Shown piece after piece: positions 15,151 through 21,391 of a stretch of DNA of 31,709 nucleotides (the stretch's first letter is position 1; every line of letters begins with the position of its first letter). The position numbers and the translations under genes were made by a program. The stretch is from SICV01 sp038045265. Lineage in GTDB: Archaea > Nanobdellota > Nanobdellia > Pacearchaeales > GW2011-AR1. Location: NCBI GenBank assembly GCA_038045265.1, contig JBBSYL010000009.1, positions 1 through 31,709 of the forward strand, written 5' to 3'. The notes under the pieces were generated by a model that saw only the letters and a list, made by a program, of their open reading frames with translations, was not told where the DNA came from and did not search any database.

Positions 15151-15173
15151 AAAGATTTGTTTTTCAAATCTTT
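15151..15173 (-). terminator. Hairpin with T-run between rpp30 and pheS
   Basis: AAAGATTTG (15151-15159) and CAAATCTTT (15165-15173) form a perfect 9-bp stem with a 5-nt loop. On the minus strand the stem is followed by a T-run and then AACC. It may end the pyrH-rpp30 transcript or regulate read-through into pheST. Confidence 0.6.
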
Positions 15174-15184
15174 AATGTTTATTT

Positions 15185-15209
15185 CCTCAAAGAACTTCGT
15201 TCTTTGGGG
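15185..15209 (-). terminator. Strong hairpin downstream of rpp30
   Basis: CCTCAAAGAAC (15185-15195) and GTTCTTTGGGG (15199-15209) pair over 11 positions with one G-T wobble and a 3-nt loop. It begins 21 bases after the rpp30 stop. No T-run follows directly on the minus strand, so it may protect the mRNA 3' end or act together with the second hairpin. Confidence 0.6.
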
Positions 15210-15229
15210 CTCCAAGAGCTACACCCTCT

Positions 15230-15688
15230 TTAGAGCTTACGAAATTTCACATAAAAAGTTAGTGCTTTTGCAACCTGTTCAGTAGAAGCACCAAGTGATA
15301 GAAGAAATGCATTCGCATTTAACTTGTCCCTTACATTACATATGGCTAGATTAACTTTATATTTCCTGCATAATTTTATATTTTGCATTATTTTTTCTAA
15401 AACTACTGCTTTTTGCTTCTTTTCAAGAGATTTAACCTGCTGTAGATCTATTCCTATTGAGATGTTATTTTTTGAGGCTAGTCTGCATAAGACATGATTT
15501 AGACCGGAATCTACCTTTCTTAGAGAAGTTTTACCTGTATCTATTTCTGGTGAGAGAAGAATGTTAAATTTACCATATTCTAACATTTTTCTATTGAATT
15601 TTTCATCTTTGGCTTTTACTATCTTAATTTCCCCTTCTTTTTTAAGAAGATTTTTTGCTTTTGATATATCTGAGGTGTCTATTATCAT
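15230..15688 (-). CDS. rnp3: RNase P protein subunit Rpp30 (p30/Rnp3)
   Basis: A protein subunit of archaeal RNase P, which trims the 5' leader of pre-tRNAs. The family's central segment is clear: VDSGLNHVLCRLASKNNISI (residues about 59-78), then GIDL, and a late KYKVNLAICN strand (about 109-118) of the TIM-barrel-like fold. At 152 residues it is shorter than many homologues (about 200), with a compressed N-terminal part. The ATG follows the pyrH stop with one base between (TAAAATG), so the two are co-translated. The target activity is relevant here because a tRNA in this window begins inside a reading frame. Confidence 0.9.
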   Translation of the reverse strand: MIIDTSDISKAKNLLKKEGEIKIVKAKDEKFNRKMLEYGKFNILLSPEIDTGKTSLRKVDSGLNHVLCRLASKNNISIGIDLQQVKSLEKKQKAVVLEKIMQNIKLCRKYKVNLAICNVRDKLNANAFLLSLGASTEQVAKALTFYVKFRKL

Positions 15689-15689
15689 T

Positions 15690-16373
15690 TTAATTTTTTA
15701 TTGTTGTGCCTCTGAATTTTTCATTTTTTAGAAGACTTTCTAGATTCTTCAAATTTTGCCCTATTATATATGTTGGAATTTTATGTTTTCTTATGAGCTT
15801 TGCTGCTTTTTGGTCTAAAACAAAGTGTTCTCCTGGTTTAAACTTTATTTTATTTGCAACTTTGTCAAAATCTTTCCAAGAAATTGCCGAAATAAGTTGA
15901 GCATTTTTATTTTTTTTTGGGTCAGCTGTGTAGAGTCCAGAGACGTTTGTTATGTTGATAAAATCTGATTTAAGGTAGTTGGCTAGCTTAGCTGCTGTTG
16001 AATCCGAGGTAGATTTTGAAGCCCACCTTAATGCGCCACATATTGTAACATTGTTTTTCTTTAAATTGTCTTTTATATCTTTCATATTTTTTGGAAGAGA
16101 ATCATTTGCTTCTTTTCCAAAGATTTGCATAAGGAAAAGTGCGTTCATTCTTGTTGCTCTTATCCCTGCTATTGAAAGTTCTTTTTCATTTTTTCCCTGT
16201 TTCTTTAAAATTTCTATATATTTTCTTGCTATTGTCCCCCCACCGCATACAATTGCAAATTTATGTGTTCTGTAAAATTTCTTAAGAGAATTCCTAAAGT
16301 TTTTAAGGAATAAATAATCAATTTTTTCTGGAACTATTATTGAACCGCCAAGGGAAATGATAAGGATTTTCAT
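15690..16373 (-). CDS. pyrH: UMP kinase, archaeal type
   Basis: This amino-acid-kinase-fold enzyme converts UMP to UDP with ATP. The ATP-binding start is ILIISLGGSIIVP (residues 3-15) and the nucleotide glycine loop is AIVCGGGTIARKY (about 40-52). The C-terminal half has the SDSTAAKLA and ITNVSGLYTADPKKN segments characteristic of archaeal PyrH. I chose the ATG at 16373 (227 residues) rather than 16424, because the longer frame adds residues that read through the TATA region and the family starts directly with MKILIxLGGS. The start lies about 25 bases from a TATA box shared with the divergent cyclase gene, so it is leaderless. Confidence 0.93.
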   Translation of the reverse strand: MKILIISLGGSIIVPEKIDYLFLKNFRNSLKKFYRTHKFAIVCGGGTIARKYIEILKKQGKNEKELSIAGIRATRMNALFLMQIFGKEANDSLPKNMKDIKDNLKKNNVTICGALRWASKSTSDSTAAKLANYLKSDFINITNVSGLYTADPKKNKNAQLISAISWKDFDKVANKIKFKPGEHFVLDQKAAKLIRKHKIPTYIIGQNLKNLESLLKNEKFRGTTIKN

Positions 16374-16394
16374 ATACACTTCAGAAGCTTTAAG

Positions 16395-16407
16395 TTTATA
16401 AATATAA
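16395..16407. promoter_or_regulatory. Shared bidirectional TATA box (pyrH / cyclase)
   Basis: The near-palindromic tttataaatata lies about 25 bases upstream of the cyclase ATG (16424) and about 25 bases upstream of the pyrH ATG (16373) on the opposite strand. The spacing fits a leaderless start in both directions. Only one box is available between the two starts, so the genes probably compete for TBP. Confidence 0.65.
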
Positions 16408-16423
16408 GTTGCATTAGTAGCCA

Positions 16424-18550
16424 ATGATTAGAAGAGGGTTATGTTTCATGCTAGTATTTGTTGCCGTAATTTTTATGATTAATGCAGTACAAGCAGAAAT
16501 AATTATTATAGATAATTTTCAAAGCACTTATCATTTAGGTGAAAGTATAAGGTCCAATGCTTTGATTGACAGCTCTGAAGACAGGTATGTGATCTTGGGG
16601 GCCTCTCTTTCATGTGGATCCTTTAAGATAAATTTCTTTAAGTCTGCTGAAAATCTTATTAAAAACCAGAATAAGACTGTTGATTTATCCAGCGTTCCTG
16701 TAAATAGAAAGATGCTTGGAATATGTAATTTAATGGTGAATGTTGAGGATTTTGAAGGGGGAGTTATAGAAGAAGAGAAGAGTCGGAATTTTATTATAAC
16801 CGATAGTCTTGATGTAAATATTTCCCTTGATAAGAAAGAATATTTGCCTGGAGAGTTTATAATAGCGACAGGGTTTTTGAATGAAAGCGACTCTTATAAT
16901 ATTAGTATTTTTGTCAATAATAAACTTGTTACAAACAGAAGTTTTAATGGAAAGGATTTTGTGGAGAAATTAGAGACTAATAAAAGCTATAAGGGAGTAC
17001 TAGAGGTTGAAATTATAGTGGAAGATGGATTTGGCAATAGGGGTGTGAAAAAAGCAAGCGGATTTGTTATGTCTATTCCAACTAGCTTAGATGTGAGCGG
17101 AGTGAATGGGAGTATTATGCCTGGAGAGTTCATAGTCGTAAAATCTGCAGTATATGATCAGGCAGGAGATTTTACTGGGGGAGATATTGTTGGAACAGTT
17201 AATGGGCCAGATAATTCTGTTGTAGATCAATTTAATTTCAGTTCAGGGGAACAGTATGTATTTCAGACGGGAAAGCTTACCCCTGCAGGAAAATATACAA
17301 TCGATGTAACTAGTGGAGAACTAGAAAGTTATGCAAATTTTGTAGTTGCTGAAGTAAAAGATGCAGAGATAGGAGTTAGTGAAGGAAAACTTTATGTTGG
17401 CAATATAGGTAATGTGATATACAGCCAGAGAGGTTTTGTTGAGGCACAAGCTGGAGATTTAGTATATCAAATTCCAGTTGCGTTTGACTTGGGGATAGGA
17501 GGAAAGGTAGAAATAGATTTAGCTAAAGAGCTTCCGGGGCAAGTTTATAACATTAGTTTGGAGGGGAATAATAAAACTTTTACTTTCAATAATTCTTATA
17601 TTGAAGACCAAAGGGTATTGACTAAGAAAATTTCCCAAGGAGTTAGCAGGATTACAGGAAATTCAGTTATAGAAACTGATAATCAGAAGAATTTCTTCTT
17701 CGTAGTTATGATTGCTTTGATTCTTTTAGGGGGCCTGATTTATTTTGCAAATAATAAGATGAAACTTAGGACTATAGGGGAATTCAAGGAGAAGGTGAAT
17801 GTGCAGGATCAGCATATAGAAGGTTTGAATAAAGATCTGGTGCAAGAAAAGGAAAAAAGTATGAAGATAAAGGAGCTTTTTGCACAGTATGTTGATACTG
17901 ATGTGTTAGAGCAACATGAAGAAACTCAAAGAAGAGGAACAGAGAAAAAAGAGATTAGTGTACTTTTTACAGATATAAGGGGATTCTCTGCACTGTTTGG
18001 GAAACTTGACGATTTAGAGATAACTGAAATGCTTAATCCTTACTTTAAGAGAAGCCATGAGATAATTGCAAGACATGGTGGAATGGTAAACAAATTTATA
18101 GGTGATTCAGTCATGGCATTGTTCAACGCTCCGAGAGTTCAGCCAGATCATTTAATGAAGGCTGTTAAAGCTGGACTTGATATTCAGAGAGAAATTGAAA
18201 AACTTAATGTCCAGCTGAAAGGAAAAGGAGTTGCGCCAATAAAAGTAGGTATAGGAATAGATTTTGGAAGTGCTGCTGTTGGACATTTAGGAGGGGCAGG
18301 AAAAATAGAATATACAGCGATAGGAATGCCTGTTAATCTGGCTTCAAGATTACAGTCTGTGGCAGTTGGAGGGCAGATACTTGTCAAGAAGGATGTTTAT
18401 GAGAGGATAAAAGATAAGGTTATTGCTGAACCGATAGGAAAGAGGCAGTTCAAAAATATTTCAGGAGAGTTTGAAATTTATAGTGTAAAAGCCTTGAAGG
18501 AAGATGCTAATAGATTTAGAGGTTTCAATAGAGAAGAGCGAAAAGTTTAA
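16424..18550 (+). CDS. Membrane-anchored sensor class III nucleotidyl (adenylyl) cyclase
   Basis: An N-terminal signal peptide (residues about 4-24) leads to a predicted outside region of some 395 residues made of beta-sandwich-like repeats (boundaries near 130, 220 and 315) with several N-glycosylation-type sequons. A single membrane helix (about 424-441), a coiled-coil linker (about 450-485) and a class III cyclase homology domain (about 508-690) follow. The catalytic residues look complete: metal aspartates D517 (FTDIRGFS) and D561 (KFIGDSVMALF), adenine-selecting K557 and T631 (EYTAIG), transition-state N638 and R642 (NLASRL). K/T favours ATP, so cAMP is the likely product. Family members work as dimers, so ligand binding outside would control the dimer through the coiled coil. 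No cAMP receptor is visible in the window. Confidence 0.92.
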   Translation: MIRRGLCFMLVFVAVIFMINAVQAEIIIIDNFQSTYHLGESIRSNALIDSSEDRYVILGASLSCGSFKINFFKSAENLIKNQNKTVDLSSVPVNRKMLGICNLMVNVEDFEGGVIEEEKSRNFIITDSLDVNISLDKKEYLPGEFIIATGFLNESDSYNISIFVNNKLVTNRSFNGKDFVEKLETNKSYKGVLEVEIIVEDGFGNRGVKKASGFVMSIPTSLDVSGVNGSIMPGEFIVVKSAVYDQAGDFTGGDIVGTVNGPDNSVVDQFNFSSGEQYVFQTGKLTPAGKYTIDVTSGELESYANFVVAEVKDAEIGVSEGKLYVGNIGNVIYSQRGFVEAQAGDLVYQIPVAFDLGIGGKVEIDLAKELPGQVYNISLEGNNKTFTFNNSYIEDQRVLTKKISQGVSRITGNSVIETDNQKNFFFVVMIALILLGGLIYFANNKMKLRTIGEFKEKVNVQDQHIEGLNKDLVQEKEKSMKIKELFAQYVDTDVLEQHEETQRRGTEKKEISVLFTDIRGFSALFGKLDDLEITEMLNPYFKRSHEIIARHGGMVNKFIGDSVMALFNAPRVQPDHLMKAVKAGLDIQREIEKLNVQLKGKGVAPIKVGIGIDFGSAAVGHLGGAGKIEYTAIGMPVNLASRLQSVAVGGQILVKKDVYERIKDKVIAEPIGKRQFKNISGEFEIYSVKALKEDANRFRGFNREERKV

Positions 18551-18551
18551 A

Positions 18552-18577
18552 TATGTGTAAATATGTGAATACACATA
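18552..18577. promoter_or_regulatory. Inverted-repeat operator of the first toxin-antitoxin locus
   Basis: TATGTGTA (18552-18559) and TACACATA (18570-18577) are perfect complements with a 10-base spacer that holds another ATGTG. The right arm touches the antitoxin ATG, and a tttaaatatg TATA-like stretch (about 18546-18555) overlaps the left arm. This fits autorepression by the antitoxin. Confidence 0.65.
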
Positions 18578-18811
18578 ATGGTGAATATAACTTTATCTAT
18601 TCCAGATGAGTTGCAAGGAGAATTAAGAAAATATGATGAAGTTAATTGGAGTGCAGTGATTAGAAAGCTTCTTGTTGAACACTTAGAGAGGATAAAGATG
18701 GTTGAGAAAATTGCCCAAAAGAGCAAATTGACAGAGAAAGATGCAAAAGAAATTGCAGATAAGATAGATAAATCAGTTGCTAAAAAACTCGGTTTATACG
18801 AAAAGAAATGA
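18578..18811 (+). CDS. Antitoxin of a VapBC-type pair (CopG/RHH-like)
   Basis: This 77-residue protein begins with a ribbon-helix-helix-like segment, NITLSIPDELQGELRKY (residues 3-19) then WSAVIRKLLVEHLER (24-38). The N-terminal strand would bind DNA; the lysine-rich C-terminal tail would bind and neutralise the PIN toxin encoded next. The toxin start overlaps the antitoxin stop as ATGA. The toxin gene is interrupted, so this antitoxin may now act only as a repressor or be decaying. Confidence 0.85.
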   Translation: MVNITLSIPDELQGELRKYDEVNWSAVIRKLLVEHLERIKMVEKIAQKSKLTEKDAKEIADKIDKSVAKKLGLYEKK

Positions 18812-19405
18812 GATTTGTAATAGACAGCAATATTTTAATTTCCGCCATCATTAGAAATTCTACTACAAGAAAGATAGTAATGGAAAGTAATTTTAGTTTT
18901 TTCTATCCTAAAAAATCTTTAGAAGAGATTGATAAATACAAAGAATTAATCAAAGAAAAGTCTGGACTTAATGATGGAGAATATCAATTTTTAATAAATG
19001 GAATGTTAAATAAAGTAAATCTGGCAGATGATGATAAGATTGTGAAAAATATTTACGAAGCAAAAGAAATAATGGAAAATATCGATGATAAAGATGTTAT
19101 CTTCATTTCTTTGGCACTTTATGTCAAGATGCTTGACAGAAAACCTAGTCTTAAAAGACGAGGTTGCATCTTGAACATCCTAACCTCAAGAATTTCCAAT
19201 TCTTGATGGCATTCAAGGACTTACGTCCTTGATGACACGAGTGCTTGTCATAAACCATGTCCTTTAGGACATGGTAGCACATCGTGTTTTTGATTTAAAA
19301 GATAAAATAGATGGTATCTGGAGTGATGATAAAGATTTTGACAGGCAGAATAAAGTTAAGGTATGGAAGACTGGAGGGGTTTTAATAGAATTCAATAAAT
19401 CTTAA
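18808..19405 (+). pseudogene. PIN-domain toxin (PIN_2/VapC-like), interrupted by a hairpin element
   Basis: The first 105 residues are an intact PIN N-terminal part: D6 in FVIDSNIL, E39-E40 in SLEEIDKY and the acidic cluster IDDKDVIFISLAL (92-104). The frame then runs into foreign sequence and stops at 19206. The missing C-terminus, GIWSDDKDFDRQNKVKVWKT, is found in another frame about 170 bases further on (about 19311-19370), ending with a stop at 19403-19405. The gene has therefore been split by an insertion and the toxin has lost the conserved WSDDKDF acidic motif. Removing about 172 nt would restore one frame. Toxins of this group cut RNA. The product now made is probably inactive. Confidence 0.85.
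19123..19286. mobile_element. Array of hairpins inserted in the PIN toxin gene
   Basis: Five consecutive palindromes fill this stretch. They are GTCAAG/CTTGAC (19123-19137); AACCT-GTCTT/AAGAC-AGGTT (19142-19165); TCAAGAATT/AATTCTTGA (19186-19206); TCAAGGAC/GTCCTTGA (19213-19232); and a long stem CACGA-GTGCT ... AGCAC-TCGTG (19236-19286) enclosing ACCATGTCC/GGACATGGT. Three of the hairpins share TCAAG...CTTGA ends. There is no transposase, so it would be a non-autonomous element or structured RNA. Exact borders are uncertain (about 19125 to 19300), and no clean target duplication is evident beyond a short AAGAT at both sides. Confidence 0.7.
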
Positions 19406-19429
19406 ATACTGATTAAATAGATTTATTTT

Positions 19430-19957
19430 GTGAATAAAAGAATAAACTTTGATTTTAGGAACATTCCAGATATAAGAAAATATCAATCATGTCCGAGAAG
19501 TGTGAAATATCATGGACTTGCTGTTCCTAATCCTTCTGTTGCTGTAAAAATGTATTCTATGTTTGAGAAGGGAAGACCATTTTTATCTGACGATGAAGAA
19601 AGAACGCTAAAAGGGAGTGTTGAAGAAATTTTATTGGGGGAGGGCAGGTTTTCTATTGAACCAAAGCTTGGAATAGGGTTTTCAATTGTCTCTGAAGATG
19701 TATTAAATATTTCAATGTGGGGGGGAGAGTATCCCAGCCTGATTAATCCAAACATATTTTCCTGGGATGAGAGAAAAGTATTTTTAATAAATTTGAAGAG
19801 GCAGAGAATTGAGGATGTTGGAGCCTATTGTGCCTGGGAGGTTGCTATCTTAGCACATGAAAGTGAAGCATGGAGAAGATTTTTGAGGTCTGCAAAAGAA
19901 GAGAAGGATATTAAAATATATCTAGCGGATATTTTTTCAGGAGAGATTTTAAGGTAG
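19430..19957 (+). CDS. Unrecognised 175-residue protein
   Basis: No family recognised. The protein is soluble-looking and begins at GTG 19430, about 25 bases after a TATA-like cttaaatac (19401-19409), which supports a leaderless start. Features include two cysteines (about 22 and 127), an amphipathic helix EERTLKGSVEEILLGEGRF (about 47-65) and a tryptophan-rich central part (MWGGEYP; WDERKVF). The TATA box overlaps the end of the broken PIN toxin gene. It sits between two toxin-antitoxin loci but has no toxin or antitoxin hallmarks. Confidence 0.7.
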   Translation: MNKRINFDFRNIPDIRKYQSCPRSVKYHGLAVPNPSVAVKMYSMFEKGRPFLSDDEERTLKGSVEEILLGEGRFSIEPKLGIGFSIVSEDVLNISMWGGEYPSLINPNIFSWDERKVFLINLKRQRIEDVGAYCAWEVAILAHESEAWRRFLRSAKEEKDIKIYLADIFSGEILR

Positions 19958-19974
19958 AAAGATTTAAATATGAG

Positions 19975-19995
19975 TACATATACTATGTATATGTA
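19975..19995. promoter_or_regulatory. Inverted-repeat operator of the second toxin-antitoxin locus
   Basis: TACATATAC (19975-19983) and GTATATGTA (19987-19995) are perfect complements separated by TAT. The right arm ends on the A of the antitoxin ATG, and a tttaaatatg TATA-like stretch lies just upstream (about 19963-19972). Binding of the antitoxin here would block the start site. Confidence 0.7.
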
Positions 19996-20273
19996 TGGGA
20001 AGTATAAATATTGCAATAAAGAAAGAAGCATATGAATTCTTAAAATCTTTAAAAGGTAATGAGAGAAGTTTTTCTGATGTAATCTTAGAATTCAGGGAAA
20101 GTAAGAGATACAAAAGAGGGAGTAAGGAAGCTATATTAAGTTTTGCAGGAGTTTTGAAAAATAAAGGCATTGATTGGGAAGCGAGAAAAAGAATAATGAA
20201 AGAATTTAGAAATGAAGTTGAAGAAAGAATGGACGAAACTGCCAAATATATGGAGAAGTTAAGGAAAAAATGA
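19995..20273 (+). CDS. vapB: VapB-type antitoxin (DUF217-like)
   Basis: This 92-residue protein has the DUF217/VapB antitoxin layout of archaea: INIAIKKEAYEFLKSLKGNE (residues 4-23), then RSFSDVILEFRES, then a charged helical C-terminus ending in KYMEKLRKK that would wrap the toxin. The N-terminal part should dimerise and bind the palindrome that touches its start codon. The stop overlaps the toxin ATG (ATGA), ensuring coupled synthesis. The start at 19995 is supported by a TATA-like box about 28 bases upstream. Confidence 0.88.
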   Translation: MGSINIAIKKEAYEFLKSLKGNERSFSDVILEFRESKRYKRGSKEAILSFAGVLKNKGIDWEARKRIMKEFRNEVEERMDETAKYMEKLRKK

Positions 20274-20662
20274 TAGGTATGGATACTTCTACTATTATAG
20301 ATTTATTTAATGGCGATCCTAAATTAATTTACCTACTCAATAGTATTGATGAAGAGCTTTGTGTTAGTTTAATTAATTATCAAGAAATAATATTTGGCCT
20401 AAACCCAAAGGACGAGAACCATATTGAAGAATTAATGTATTATGATAATTTGTTTGATAACTATATAGTTTTTTCTTTAAGTAAGAAGGACTCTAAGAAG
20501 GCTAATGAAATTTATTGGTTATTGAATGAAAAAGGTATAGCAATAGGCAAATTTGATTGCATGATTGCCGGAATATTGCTTGAAAATGGGGTGAATAAAT
20601 TAATTACCAAAAATGTAAAACATTTTTCCAAGATTCCAAATTTAAAGGTAATAAGTTATTGA
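20270..20662 (+). CDS. vapC: VapC-type PIN-domain ribonuclease toxin
   Basis: This intact 130-residue PIN domain has the expected acidic residues: D5 (GMDTSTIID), E39 (INYQEIIFG), D96 (GKFDCMIAG) and the late ITKNVKHFSKIP segment (residues 112-123), where the N/H-containing form is common in archaeal VapC. Such toxins are Mg-dependent RNases that usually cut tRNA anticodon or rRNA loops; the target here is unknown. Expression is coupled to vapB by the ATGA overlap. In contrast to the neighbouring PIN gene, this copy has no disruption. Confidence 0.9.
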   Translation: MIGMDTSTIIDLFNGDPKLIYLLNSIDEELCVSLINYQEIIFGLNPKDENHIEELMYYDNLFDNYIVFSLSKKDSKKANEIYWLLNEKGIAIGKFDCMIAGILLENGVNKLITKNVKHFSKIPNLKVISY

Positions 20663-20722
20663 TAAGGAAATATGATAATCAGGAAGAGTTTATTGAAATT
20701 GCCATAGTGAATTGAGGTTGCT

Positions 20723-21325
20723 CTACTTAAAAATTTCCCCGTTTTCTAAACTCCAAAATAATAAATCAAGCTCATCTGCGGGGATATCTATTGAATAAGC
20801 ATAATCAAGGAAAGTATTTTCTATTTCAAGATAGTTTTTCTTTCCTTTTATTTTTGTTTCTTTTATTAAGTTTAGATTGTAGAGATTTTTAAGGATGTGT
20901 CTGTCTAAAATTGCTATTTTATTATTTGAGAGACCTATATTTCTAAGGAAATGGCTCGCCTCTTTATACCCTAAACCATTAATATTTTCAGCTATCCAGT
21001 TTCTTAGTTGTTTTTTATCTTTTTTTTCAAGCATAGGTTTTAATTTATTCCATTCTGCATAGGAATTGGCTATCCTTCGCGCTTTAGTGTTATGAAACCT
21101 TGTCTTTTTTGATAAAATAGATTTGACTTTTTCTGCTTCTTTTAGGTCTATTTTCTTTAGTTGTTCTACGGCCTGCCAACAGCGTTGGGCATTACTTTGT
21201 GGTGTAAGGAGGCAAAAAAGAAATTCGTTAAAATACTCTTTTTTGGGAAGGTTTCTGAATTGATTTAATCTTAGTTTTATTTCTTTTTTTCTCTTTTCGT
21301 ATTCCTTTTTTAGTGGAATCTGCAT
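20723..21325 (-). CDS. ogg: 8-oxoguanine DNA glycosylase/AP lyase, Ogg2 type
   Basis: This HhH-GPD superfamily repair enzyme removes 8-oxoguanine and nicks the abasic site. The segment LFCLLTPQSNAQRCWQAV (about residues 36-53) is the archaeal Ogg2 signature. The helix-hairpin-helix INGLGYKEASHFLRNIGL (about 114-131) carries the catalytic lysine, and the catalytic aspartate lies in AILDRHILKNL (about 137-147). The length of 200 residues is normal for Ogg2, which lacks the N-terminal domain of Ogg1. Its ATG is about 26 bases from a TATA box that also serves the divergent beta-helix protein gene. Confidence 0.93.
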   Translation of the reverse strand: MQIPLKKEYEKRKKEIKLRLNQFRNLPKKEYFNEFLFCLLTPQSNAQRCWQAVEQLKKIDLKEAEKVKSILSKKTRFHNTKARRIANSYAEWNKLKPMLEKKDKKQLRNWIAENINGLGYKEASHFLRNIGLSNNKIAILDRHILKNLYNLNLIKETKIKGKKNYLEIENTFLDYAYSIDIPADELDLLFWSLENGEIFK

Positions 21326-21344
21326 ACGCTTTTTTGTAGAACAA

Positions 21345-21358
21345 TCTTTATATATTCT
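21345..21358. promoter_or_regulatory. Shared bidirectional TATA box (ogg / beta-helix protein)
   Basis: The tttatatatt stretch lies about 26 bases from the ogg ATG on the minus strand. In the plus direction it would start a transcript near 21376, giving the surface protein a short leader of about 16 nt. It is the only TATA-like sequence between the two divergent genes. Confidence 0.6.
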
Positions 21359-21391
21359 CTTTATCTATTGGATCCAGGAAAAAGAGAGATT

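Noticed and set aside
16374..16424. 17-residue N-terminal extension of UMP kinase
   Set aside because: It runs through the shared TATA box, and family members start directly with the MKILIISLGGS strand.
19123..19286. CRISPR array
   Set aside because: The palindromes differ in sequence and spacing; there are no identical repeats with unique spacers here or elsewhere in the window.
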